NCBI GenBank assembly: GCA_964020085.1
Contig: OZ026606.1
Span: 24,301,073 to 24,365,072, forward strand
Origin: Micromussa lordhowensis
Lineage: Eukaryota; Cnidaria; Anthozoa; Scleractinia; Lobophylliidae
Direction of reading: 5' to 3'
Length of the DNA: 64,000 nucleotides
The notes under the pieces were generated by a model. That model saw only the letters and a list, made by a program, of their open reading frames with translations. It made no database searches and had not been told where the DNA came from. Below, piece after piece: positions 24,570 through 34,196 of the stretch (position 1 is the stretch's first letter; each line of letters starts with the position of its first letter). A program made the translations under genes and the position numbers.

Positions 24570-24776
24570 ATCGTGAGAACTATATAAATTTTTGTAAAGG
24601 AACTTTTGTAAAGGAACTTTACTTTACTTTACTATATCCTACGCTGTTTTAGTGTTGGATATAGTAAAATGTCCTAGCAGTTATTTACACTAAATTTTAC
24701 TATATCCTACGCATAACCTACGCTAAGATGCGTAAAAATCCAGAAATGTCCCAGGAGCCTCATTTACTACACTACT
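24570..24776 (-). repeat. Right terminal inverted repeat (207 bp)
   Basis: Reverse complement of the left TIR to the terminal CTACACTACT. It differs by two short duplications (about 14 and 5 bases) around the GTAAAGGAAC and ACTTT motifs, consistent with replication slippage in one arm. Confidence 0.95.
24608..24622. promoter_or_regulatory. Palindrome GTAAAG-GAA-CTTTAC in right TIR
   Basis: Same 15-base palindrome as at 17350. A partial extra copy (GTAAAGGAAC) precedes it at 24594. Confidence 0.45.
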
Positions 24777-24782
24777 GACGAT
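24777..24782. repeat. Polinton target site duplication, right (GACGAT)
   Basis: Exact copy of 4567-4572, immediately outside the right TIR. Confidence 0.95.
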
Positions 24783-25320
24783 GCATGAATCTCGACGTCT
24801 TTCCCTTATAATCGTATATGATATAAGCTTAAATGCGACTTGTGTCCTGGTGTTACTTTCAGGTCAATCATACAGGGCGCTACTTCCATTGAACGGCATT
24901 GAATTGGTTTAACAGCCGGCGAGAACCTCAAGCTAAAAAACATACGCTGTCGACCGTGCAGAAATGATCCACCAATAAGAAACATTGCCACAGAAACATA
25001 TCACTTGGCGAATAAATCTTTTCCGACTTGAGCGCAATCGACTGCCACCGCTGTATATACTGGTCAGCGGATGTAGAAAAAGTTAACAGGAATCGATGTA
25101 AGAGTGCCGTGTTCCACCCATACCGATATCTCGAATAATGACTACGTCATTATCCGCGTAAAAAACGTTGTGGTGCAGCCTTTCTTACATAAAAGTGACT
25201 GTAATTTACCTCACGGGTCGTCGACAGAACTTCTGTTTCTTAAGTAGTTCTTTTTCGACCAAAGGAACACGACTTCGATTCCTTAACTTTGACCGATGAA
25301 ATCGAATACCCAAACATCCA
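24783..25320. other. Non-coding host flank
   Basis: No supported gene; this is host sequence continuous with the left flank before insertion. Confidence 0.3.
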
Positions 25321-25615
25321 CAGGGGCAGATTTAGAGGGGGTGGGTATGGAGAGGGCGGGAGTAGATTGGGTGGCTTGCAACCCCCCTTTTGGAGAAACA
25401 AAACATAAAAGAAATTAAAAAAGGTAGTGGATATTATAGCAGAAGTGAGAAGGCAAACTCTCTTGACAGCTTCCTCATTGTAATTTTTAATTTGAAACGG
25501 ATTTCAATTACATGCCAATTCTCGAATTGCAACATTTTCGAAACATGTCCCATTGACCCCAGGGAGCAATGGGAACATGCCCCCCCCCCCCTGAAAAATC
25601 CTGGATCCGCCCCTG
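25321..25615. mobile_element. Short hAT-like TIR element
   Basis: Starts CAGGGGCAGATTTAG and ends CTGGATCCGCCCCTG, its imperfect reverse complement; CAGGGGCGGATCCAG-type ends are common on hAT-like MITEs. ATCCA flanks both sides, short of the 8 bases expected. A run of C residues stands near the right end. No coding capacity. Confidence 0.5.
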
Positions 25616-25880
25616 ATCCATTTTTTGTTGCGATGGACTAGCATCTCATCCAGGGGGGAGTAGAAGTACTCCCAGTGGCTTTAGAAACCGGAAAATTGAA
25701 AAGAGCGCCGACCTGATGGACCACTTGGCTCGTATGCAGACTGTTTTTATCTACCTACCATTGTTGCTCACCTCTAAGCTCGCGCTGGCTATCAAACCTG
25801 AGTGATTTCAGTTCCAAGGCGCGATTAGAACAGATGAAGTTATAGCGTAAAACAATCAGTAAGCACGACGCCTTTAGGAT

Positions 25881-26064
25881 AACCATTTTGAAGCAAGGAA
25901 TTCTTGAGATCGGATAGAGCGGACTGCAATAAAGTATAAAGGAAGTATAAAGTCAATCTAATCAGAACACTTACCTATCGTTGCTTACGTATTTGTTCAA
26001 AATCCACTTTATTGCAGTGCGCTCTATCCGATCTCAAGAATTCCTTGCTTCAAAATTGTTATCC
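25881..26064. repeat. Inverted 5' fragment of the Penelope-like copy
   Basis: 25881-25935 is the reverse complement of 26006-26064 with few differences, separated by ~70 bases. The second arm is the start of the Penelope-like coding fragment, so the first is an inverted partial copy of it. Confidence 0.6.
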
Positions 26065-26630
26065 TAAAGGCGTTATTAACTACAATGTTAATGATTTACT
26101 TCACAAACATAAGAACAAGCCTTCACAACCTACTCTCACAGTTCCTAAGAAAGATGTAACCCTTGTTTTACTTTATTTAGGTCTCCATAGCGATGCTATT
26201 ACACGCCGATCAGTTAAAATCTTGTGTTAATAACTTTTATGGTTTCGTCAACCTCAGGGTTGTTTTTCAGAACACTCGTAGAATTAAGTCTTTCTTTCCT
26301 TATAAAGATCGTGTCAACCGGTCGCAGAAATCTAAGATTGTCTACAAAGCCAGTTGCTGGAATTGTGATGCTTTTTACATCGGCAAAACTAAAAGAAGAT
26401 TACATGACAGAAAGACTGAGTACTTCAAAGCTCTCACTCAAATTGCTCACGCCTCCGCTGTTGCTGAGCATTCGATTTCCACTGGTCACAACATCAAATG
26501 GGACCATTTTGAGATCTTAGCAAGAGGTCAATGTGATTTACAGTGTAAAATCAAGGAAACATTGTTAATACGGGACTTGAAACCCGCCCTGAATGAAAAC
26601 GTCGGTAGTGAAAATCTCCTTCTTTATTAA
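26012..26630 (+). pseudogene. Penelope-like retroelement fragment with GIY-YIG endonuclease
   Basis: Two frames shifted relative to each other (26012-26230 and 26193-26630) encode the 3' end of a Penelope-like element: the linker after the reverse transcriptase (VTLVLLYLGLHSD) and a GIY-YIG nuclease (KIVYKASCWNCDAFYIGKTKRRLHDR, later EH and a conserved LNEN). The reverse transcriptase itself is missing. The copy is 5'-truncated, frameshifted and preceded by an inverted fragment. Confidence 0.75.
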
Positions 26631-26730
26631 TTCACACCGGATGTAGTTTATTTTTTCCATTGTTGTCTAGCTAGTTACCAATACCTCGCTTTAGTTTTTG
26701 TCTTTTTAAATCTCGTCATATTTTGTAACC

Positions 26731-26776
26731 GTCACTTCTGAAGATGTATGTTGTAGCATACGAAACGTCAAGTTAA
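26731..26776 (+). ncRNA. Putative hammerhead ribozyme of a Penelope-like element
   Basis: CTGAAGA at 26738-26744 matches the core CUGANGA. GTATG/CATAC forms stem II around a six-base loop. GAAAC at 26762-26766 is followed by GTC at 26767-26769, and ACTT/AAGT can close stem I. Minimal-stem-III hammerheads are known in Penelope-like elements. It lies about 100 bases after the coding remnant. Confidence 0.5.
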
Positions 26777-26916
26777 ATATACCATGCGAAACCTTACTGT
26801 TGTGTTTGTAACCGCTGTTTGTTTTCTCTTTCTGTTAAAGTGATTATTTAATGTTCATTTTTCTTTCATTACAATCAAATTTGCAGTGGGCAGATTAAAA
26901 CTCTATGTTAAAACAA

Positions 26917-29900
26917 CTAAAAGCCTTGTTCCCTGCGAGTTATTTCATAAAGAAGCCTTCTCGACTGAGGCATGCTAAGTAAATTTGCTACCAATTCTAA
27001 TTCGTCCGCAAAATCTTCTAAATAGGCATCGTTAGCAAAGTTCAACAAGCGTGGAAACTGGCTCCTCGTAACATAACTGGTGCACAACTTCCACTGAAAG
27101 TACGTAAAATGTTTCTCCTGTGCTGGAGGTTTGATCCGGGGCGGTGGTGGTATGTAAGGCGGTAGAAGACCACAAGCGCCTTTAAATGACGTAACGATAA
27201 ACTTTATTATCTCATACTCGCTCTGTTGGAAGCGGTCGTCTTCCCGCGATTCCTTGAATCCTATGGTGATGATTGTCAGAATAATGTTTAGTATGAAGAA
27301 CACGTTAGCACAAGTGAAGGTATAAGTGAATATAGGTCCGACTGCTGCTGTTACAGCCTGACCAGGCGATAACAGCCGGAAGCTGAATTTGCCCAACAAC
27401 ATGGCGATCATGCTGTAAAACGTGCCACTAAATGTGCTGAAAGATTCGGCGACAGTTTTCAACATGCTGTACGCCCAGTACGTAAAGCACATCAAACTCA
27501 CAAAGAAGACAAAAGCGAAACCAGAAATGTCCCCCCGAATTCTCTCTAGCGTAGAGTAAAAAATCATAAAGCTCTTGTTGAACTTTAGAAACTTTAAGAA
27601 CTGGACTGTAGGAATGAGAACAATTAGGCACGAAAAATAAGCTATGTAGTCATCGTAGAAAGCTACTGTCAGAAAGCCGTAAAAAGTAACTGGGTTTTCT
27701 CGAATTGCTTCGATAGCGCTGTTAAGGTGGCTCTCACGAACAGCGTATAAAGCTATGGCTACCAGCGAGAACAGAATTAAGAAAACATCACTGAGGTTCC
27801 AGTAAGATTTAAAATAGGTCCAGCGATCTCGGTGGATAAGGCACCCCACCCTGTAGATAAGCTGTGCGACGAAAACGACAAAAAATATCTCAGCCACAAG
27901 ATATAAGAACTGCAGTGGAGTGAAATATCGATACAGACGGAACAAAAACATGTCGACACGAGGAAATGCACCCCCGAAAGATGAAAATTCAATAGAAAAG
28001 ACCACTGCCGATAGAATGTTGACGTTAGCATTGTAGATTGAAAACTCAAGAAAAACCACTCTTGTGAGATCATCAATCCAGCCATCGGCTTTAAGCGAAT
28101 TTATGAGCTCCAGCGTGCCTTGCCATTCATTCCCCAGGTATGCTATGTAACCTCCACCACGAAACGAATTCTGTCTTCGCCCCCATACTGTGTAATCAGT
28201 GTTGGATTCCTTTCCGCTCATGTATCTCCATGGTGACCCGAAGGTATGGTTTAACTGCGGCACCATTTGTTTTTTCCAGCCTTGTTGATAGTCATCAATG
28301 TCTTCATTAGCTTTCGTCAAAAGCACCGGCTTACACTCACCGAACGCGGATTTAGCCACGTCTGGGATTTCACAGTCGGCTGAAATTATGAGCGAAAAAG
28401 AACAGTATCAATAAACGCTCTCTTACAATTAAGGTGTGTCGATATAGTTGTTTTTTTTTTCTGGACCATACCAAGCATTTTCAATAAACTTTGTAACAGT
28501 CTTCCCTTTATGGGATCGATATGGAAATTACACCAGTAATTAAAAACGGATTGAAGTTTGGTATGATATATGTATTAAATTTATTTCCATTCTTGTGTAT
28601 TGTACTTGTCATACACCATAGTATTGGCTTTTTCTTATCAAATCTGATTCGCGCAAATTCGTGTTTCACAGATTTTCAATTTTAATTTATCGTTTCCATG
28701 GAACTGACGATTATTTTTAGAAATACATTATACCAAAGTTTAATCCATTTTCAATTGCTCGGGTAATTTTCATATCGATCCGATGAAGGGAAGTCTGTTA
28801 AAAAAGCTTATTGAAAATACTTGTTATGGTCCAGAAAAAGTGTTTCGAGACACCTTAAGAAATAAACATTTTGTTTTGAAAGAACGAAGGATGCCGCTGT
28901 GGCAACACGATCCGTAGCTAGGCCAGTGCTTCCTTGGACTCAAACTGTCACGGGTGTTACTTCAACCATAACGTGATAGAAACATGAAGAACAAGCTTTC
29001 TATTCCTTTTAGAAAAACTGCGAGAAAAAGGAAGGAAATTTATCTTTTATTTCGATGATCAAAATGAAAATTCTCTTTGCTCGCGCCATGACTACCTCAA
29101 CACAATGTTCCAGTTCTGTGTTTTTTTCGTCGAGTTATTAACTCAGGTTTTCTCACAGTGTTTTCTAAAAGATACTTAGTCCAGTTCCTGAAATCTCCCT
29201 TCCCCATGCGCTCTATTTAGGATATGAACCCAGGCGAGAGAGGAAAGAGACTCTTTTTTTCCCCGCCTGGGTTTAAACCCTGTATAAGGCAAGGAAGAGA
29301 GAGAACTAAGGGACTGAACAAAAATTAACAAATAGACTGTACCATCTGATGGAAGATCACCTGAAAATTGTAATAAATTAATCAATTATAAACTGTTCTG
29401 TTTGAAAATCGGAACTCAAAATAATTGGCGACGACTATTATGGCGAGTGACTATTATGGGAACACGGAAGCCTCATATTTACAATTTACTGTTGCGATTA
29501 GCGCTTGAAATTTTTATGTGACATTGTTTTACGCCTAACATGAGCTACAAGAACAGAATTAACAACAGACATCGTTAGAAAGTGACCCACCTCCTGGTTT
29601 AACTCTTTGCTGTCTCAGAATTGCAGTTCCTAGCAGGAAACTATAGCCATCGACAAGAAAATGCTTGCTGTCTTTACTAAACGTTTTTCCAACAGGTTTG
29701 TACAGAATAACTGGAAGTGTATCATTTACAAGCCACTTCCAAAACGTTTTCGTGTTTTTCACCTGGAAGAGAACAGAGGTAATAACAGGAAAGTGGTAAA
29801 TAACTATGCTTGGTGACCTTTGAGTATTATACTTTATTGATGAAAGCCCAATATTCAATATTCATATATTTGAACGTGATCAACAGGACGCCACAACGTG

Positions 29901-29931
29901 ACAGCTCCCAGTTGGCTTGATAGCTCAGTTT

Positions 29932-29979
<48 letters not shown>

Positions 29980-32900
29980 CAAGCCTGAGTTTTTTTTTCA
30001 GGCTTGAAAAACTGCTTAAGTTGTGAATCTATCTGCGATAATTAATCATGTCTTTACAAGCCCGATATTCATTGATTGTCTTAACTTGCAATGTCTCTTT
30101 ACGATGTCTTAAGCCTATAAAAGGCCTATATTTTGGAGGGGTAGGGGTAGGGGAGAGACCCGACAACTTTTTTTTTTTAAGTATTTTGTTGTTTTAAGGA
30201 GGCTGGCAACAGTTTCCAGCACTTTTCTAACAGCTATACTTTGAAGGATGAATACTGCCACATGTACAAGTGATGCTACAGTAATGGTATCATATAAATC
30301 CCCAATCATTGGTAAACAAGTTGCAATCATCTACTTTACATAACAGGTTACAATAGCAACAATATGATCTGCTATAAACACCCTTAATTTTAGCTTTAAG
30401 CGCTTATAACTCAAAAACGAGCTCGTTGACCCCTATGTTTTATTATGGAATTAAAATAAGCATGATAAGATGCAACTTTTTACAAACTTTAAAAAAAATT
30501 TCGTGGAGTGGGTTCAGAGCCACCTTAAGTTTTCAAGGTTTTAAGGTGGCTTTGAACCCACTCCACAGAATGTTTTGAAACCTTGCAAAACGCCGCATCT
30601 TATCATAATTGGATAATAAAAAATAGGGGTCAACGAGCTCGTTTTTAAATTATAAGCACTTGAAGCTAAAATTAAGGGTGTTTTTAGCAGGTCATATTGT
30701 TGCTATGGTAACCTATTGTGCCACAAATTTGACAGCACATGTTCACCAATGATTCGGCAGTTTTTGGATACCATGACTTTGGCACGAACCGATATAGAGT
30801 GCTTATAATGGCCCATCCAAGTCTACGTCTTGCAAAGTGCTGGAAACTGTTTTGAGCCTTAAAACATACAAACTCTATTCCTTTCTCAGATTCAAACTAC
30901 GCCATGTTTTTTTCATCCAGGACCACACAATGAAATTACTATTTTAACTGACAGCCCTTCCAAACCAGAATTGAACTCGAAGGCAGCCAGGTAGCAGGTA
31001 AGCGGTTCGTTACACTGAGTTATGAGTAGCTCAAGTCACTAATGATATCTCTCTAAAACAACAAATTGTTTTACTAAACTAGTTTTACCCCAACATTAAA
31101 GCTTTTGCTGATGTTGAAGGATTTCTCTAGGCCTGCTCTTACGGGATAAGCTGAAGCATCTCTGTTTCCAAACGAAATGAAAATTAGCAGCGCTATAAAC
31201 AAAACGTCAAAACAAAGCATCTTGAGCACGTCTTCCAGTTCTCTCTCTTTTCCGGCATTTTCCTGAGCCTTTTGTATGTCAGCTTGAGTCGGGGGCCTGG
31301 GGACTAGTTCTCCTTCCTCCTCATCCACCACATCAGAGTAATATGTTGTGCTTTGTTCGTCGTTAACCCACACTTTATCAGAAAGTGTGGCAATTAAATC
31401 TTCCTCCTTCACTGGCCTTTGGCGATATATCAGGAAATAAATAGCATGCAGAAATACATAAAATATTTCCAAAACGAAAACTTGACAAGAAAAAGCAATT
31501 CCAAATGTCGCGAGCCAAGACTTTGCCAAGGAGTCAGACCAATGGATACCAGTTGCTATGGCTACAATGATGGAAATGAATGGAAAAACAAAACATTGGG
31601 CTTGAGTGATGTTCAAAACAACTTGAGGAAGTATAGGCGACGAATCATGGTGTATTTTTCTAATACTGTCTTCGTCAATAAGATGGTGGGGAAATGGAAG
31701 ACTTCTCCAAAGTTTTGGAATCTTATCAGGGTTAGTCGCGGTCCAAGAAACTGACTCTCGCCGATCTTTGTGCGTATTTACCCCGGAGTCTTTGCCAGAA
31801 GCGAAAATGGAGGACCCATTAGGATCTTCTCTTGACGTTTCATTCTCTTCCAAAGGCTCAGCACTCTGACTGCCTGGAGGAGCACATGAGTTGTCATCTA
31901 GAATCTGAATTATTTCTTGTTTTTCCGGAAAATTTCCAAGAATATCAATCAAATCCTCCAGAGTTTCACCTTCATTCAAAGAGCACTTTTCGTCAGCGGA
32001 ATTCATTGTTCTCTTGTCCGAAAGACTCCGATCATCTGCATGTTCGTTCCCTGTTTCCAGTTCCTCGGAATTTGTAAACTCTAGTTGTATATCACACGTG
32101 TCAGAGCTCGACGCGTTTTCATTTTCGCAATTTGAAGTACAATCAGCGTCATCAGTTTCGTCCAGAAACATTATGTTATTTAGTTTTTCAAAATTGTCTT
32201 CTATGTGACCTGCCACATTCTTGTCGTCGGCTCGTAATGTGGAGTTTGGTGCCGAATTTACGAAGAGAATCTCGAGCAAAAGGCGGTAAACGAAAGCAAT
32301 TCCACTGCAAACGAGAGCTCTGTAAATATCACCAAGTCCTAATTTCCAAGGCCCCACCCTTATTGACGAATTAGAAAATAAGTCTTGAGTTGTATCAACC
32401 AGCAGTGCTGTTATTAATATCGTTAACCCAGTGACCGCAAGGCAGCAAGACAGTTTTTGGAATTTACTGAACGTTCTTCTGTTACGTTTGTATAAAGGAG
32501 AAAGCCAAAGATGCTTGTTTTTGATGTTGTCGACAATTTTAGCATCTAAAATAGTTTTGACACTCAGGATTGTCTTTCTTTTCAAGGGTTTTAATTTGCA
32601 TTCAACTTCCTTTGAACCTGTACTGACGTCAAGCCAGCGGTTTGCCTCAAAATACCACGTGACGTCAGTGTTTAAATGGCAAATTACGACACTCTCTAAG
32701 AACCATGGGGGATCTGGACCTGAAATGTCATGCCACACGTGAATTTCTCGTATCTGGTCCAAAGAAAGGTTCAGTGTCACAAGGAAGGAACTTATGGAAG
32801 AAGGCTGAAACATTTGGCGGTCGGGATCACGCAAAATGATAGGCTTTGTCTTGCGGTGGTTTCCATAGATACGACAAAACACATTTGCAGTGGTTGCACT

Positions 32901-33570
32901 GTGCCGACCGGATCCTGTGTAGAACATGAGCAAGTAGTGCTGTGGACAGCGGTGAAAAGATTGTTGTGGGATCACTGTGATACCAGACTATCAAGAAAGG
33001 AACAAAGAAAAAGACAAACAGACATCGTCAGTGTTAATGTTCAGTCAGGTTTTCCTTGGAGAAATTTTACGTGATCAATTTAAGGCTTTAATGTGAAGTA
33101 AATAAGCTATTTTCTAAGTATTAAAATTCTAGTATGAAGCGCAAGTTTGAAGGATGAATAACGTTTTGGTTCTGTAAACTGCGATGCCACCTTAGAATTT
33201 CAATATTTCGAGAGTGGCCTGTTAAAAACCACAAAAACAAATTATTAAAAAGATTGTCAGCTATTTTTCTAGAGTTTCCTGAAAAGTGCTTAGAGTGTTG
33301 TTTTCTTGCCACACAGCAGGCAAAATTAGAGCAAGTACTATAAAATCTTGCCACGCACTCTAAGAATTCCCTTACCATTTCCTTTTCTTTCTGTTCCTTT
33401 CTCCATGCCCAAACTGTTGCCGCGAGGAACATTATCATGGTCCCTGCTACGACACCGAGGAAAACAAAAGTCAATTCACTTTCCGATCCATCTTGGGGCA
33501 CCTCCGAAACCATCCTTGAGGTCAGATTTGCTGCGACATTCATGACAAAGTCATCGGTGGTGTTGTCAGG
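26917..33570 (-). CDS. Polycystin-1-like protein, 3' part (four exons seen)
   Basis: Minus-strand exons with consensus splice sites: 33570-33376 (first membrane segment, FVFLGVVAGTMIMFLAATVW), 32939-31089 (PLAT domain from HYLLMFYTGSG, then membrane segments and a long acidic cytoplasmic loop), 29762-29591 (start of the polycystin extracellular domain, FWKWLVNDTLP), and 28376-26917 (rest of that domain, six-helix channel region, and cytoplasmic tail ending RREQGF). Phases agree across the junctions I checked. This is the PKD1 family plan, PLAT after TM1 and 11 TM segments; family members act as mechanosensory or chemosensory channel subunits, often with PKD2. Upstream GPS and ectodomain exons were not found, so the 5' end is missing or unrecognised. 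Confidence 0.85.
29914..29986 (+). tRNA. tRNA-like gene (Ala GGC-like), antisense in PKD1-like intron
   Basis: Full cloverleaf potential: acceptor GGCTTGA/TCAAGCC with 7 of 7 pairs, D stem GCTC/GAGC, T stem ATGGG/CCCGT with TTCGAAT loop. The anticodon stem CTGCA/CGCAG has one mismatch, and position 33 is C rather than U. The anticodon reads GGC. A run of nine T residues follows at about 29991-29999, a Pol III terminator. The odd anticodon loop suggests a tRNA-derived repeat or pseudo-tRNA. Confidence 0.55.
30196..30867. mobile_element. ~670-bp foldback element in PKD1-like intron
   Basis: Two arms of about 330 bases are imperfect reverse complements around 30530-30545. Landmarks pair outward: GTGGAGTGGGTT / AACCCACTCCAC, ACGAGCTCGTTGACCCC / its complement, and GTTTCCAGCAC near 30208 with GTGCTGGAAAC near 30838. 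No coding capacity. Confidence 0.75.
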
Positions 33571-34034
33571 CTGGTACAACAATACAATAATTTCATCATA
33601 CTCAGATTATTAAAAAAATACCAGTAGTCTCACTGCATAGCTGCAGTTTTCGTAGGATAAAGCTTCTGTAGGAGTGATTACGACTCTTTTAAATATTAAT
33701 TGCTATGCGACTGAAAAACATGCAAGACACCTTCAGATAGCATAAAAGAAAGATAAATGCGCTTGTTTGTGCCATGAAAAGACTACAAACTCATCAAAAA
33801 AGGAATAGTCTTTTTTGTAACTTTGATTGATGATTTTAAATGTCTGGTATACGTGTCGTGCGCCTTACATTATTAAAGATGTAGAAAACATGTACCGAGT
33901 TTCTATCGAGTTTTATAAAATAATTGAGCCACTACGTGCGCTCTCTTTGGTCGATAGGTGTGTTTAGATGAGAGTATGTAAACACGGTTGTGACGTTTTA
34001 GATTCGAGTGTATCATTGAGAATTATTTTATAAA

Positions 34035-34196
34035 AGCAATAGAACACTTTTTCCGTGTTTATACAGCCTCATCTAAACACTCGGTGGGTTGGGAGAATTC
34101 TCGAAAGTTACGCAAACCTTCGACTGCGTCTCGGGCTTCAGATAACTGTCTCGAAAACACGAGGCTATATAAACACGGAAAAAGTGTTCTATTGCT
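34035..34196. mobile_element. Palindromic MITE, AGCAATAGA family (copy 1)
   Basis: Arms AGCAATAGAACACTTTTTCC (34035-) and its complement ending ATTGCT at 34196 enclose about 100 bases. The outer bases AGCAATAGA...TCTATTGCT are shared with the palindrome at 49016-49198. Confidence 0.7.

Larger units (their letters stand above)
4573..24776. mobile_element. Complete Maverick/Polinton, 20,204 bp
   Basis: The element is bounded by inverted repeats with AG...CT ends and a perfect 6-bp duplication GACGAT. It encodes the diagnostic set: protein-primed DNA polymerase B, retroviral-type integrase with chromodomain, FtsK/HerA packaging ATPase, adenain-like cysteine protease, and double and single jelly-roll capsid proteins. 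Extra genes include a PLA2-like protein, a VLTF3-like late transcription factor, fibre-like proteins and several small proteins. Genes at 4754-11258 are on the minus strand; almost all from 11329 on are plus. Such elements can behave as transposons or integrated viruses (adintovirus concept). Exact TSD and near-identical TIRs suggest a fairly recent insertion, yet several frames are broken. Confidence 0.97.

Noticed and set aside
31419..32742. Plus-strand frames of 64-111 codons
   Set aside because: All opposite the long PLAT exon of the polycystin-like gene and without recognisable domains.
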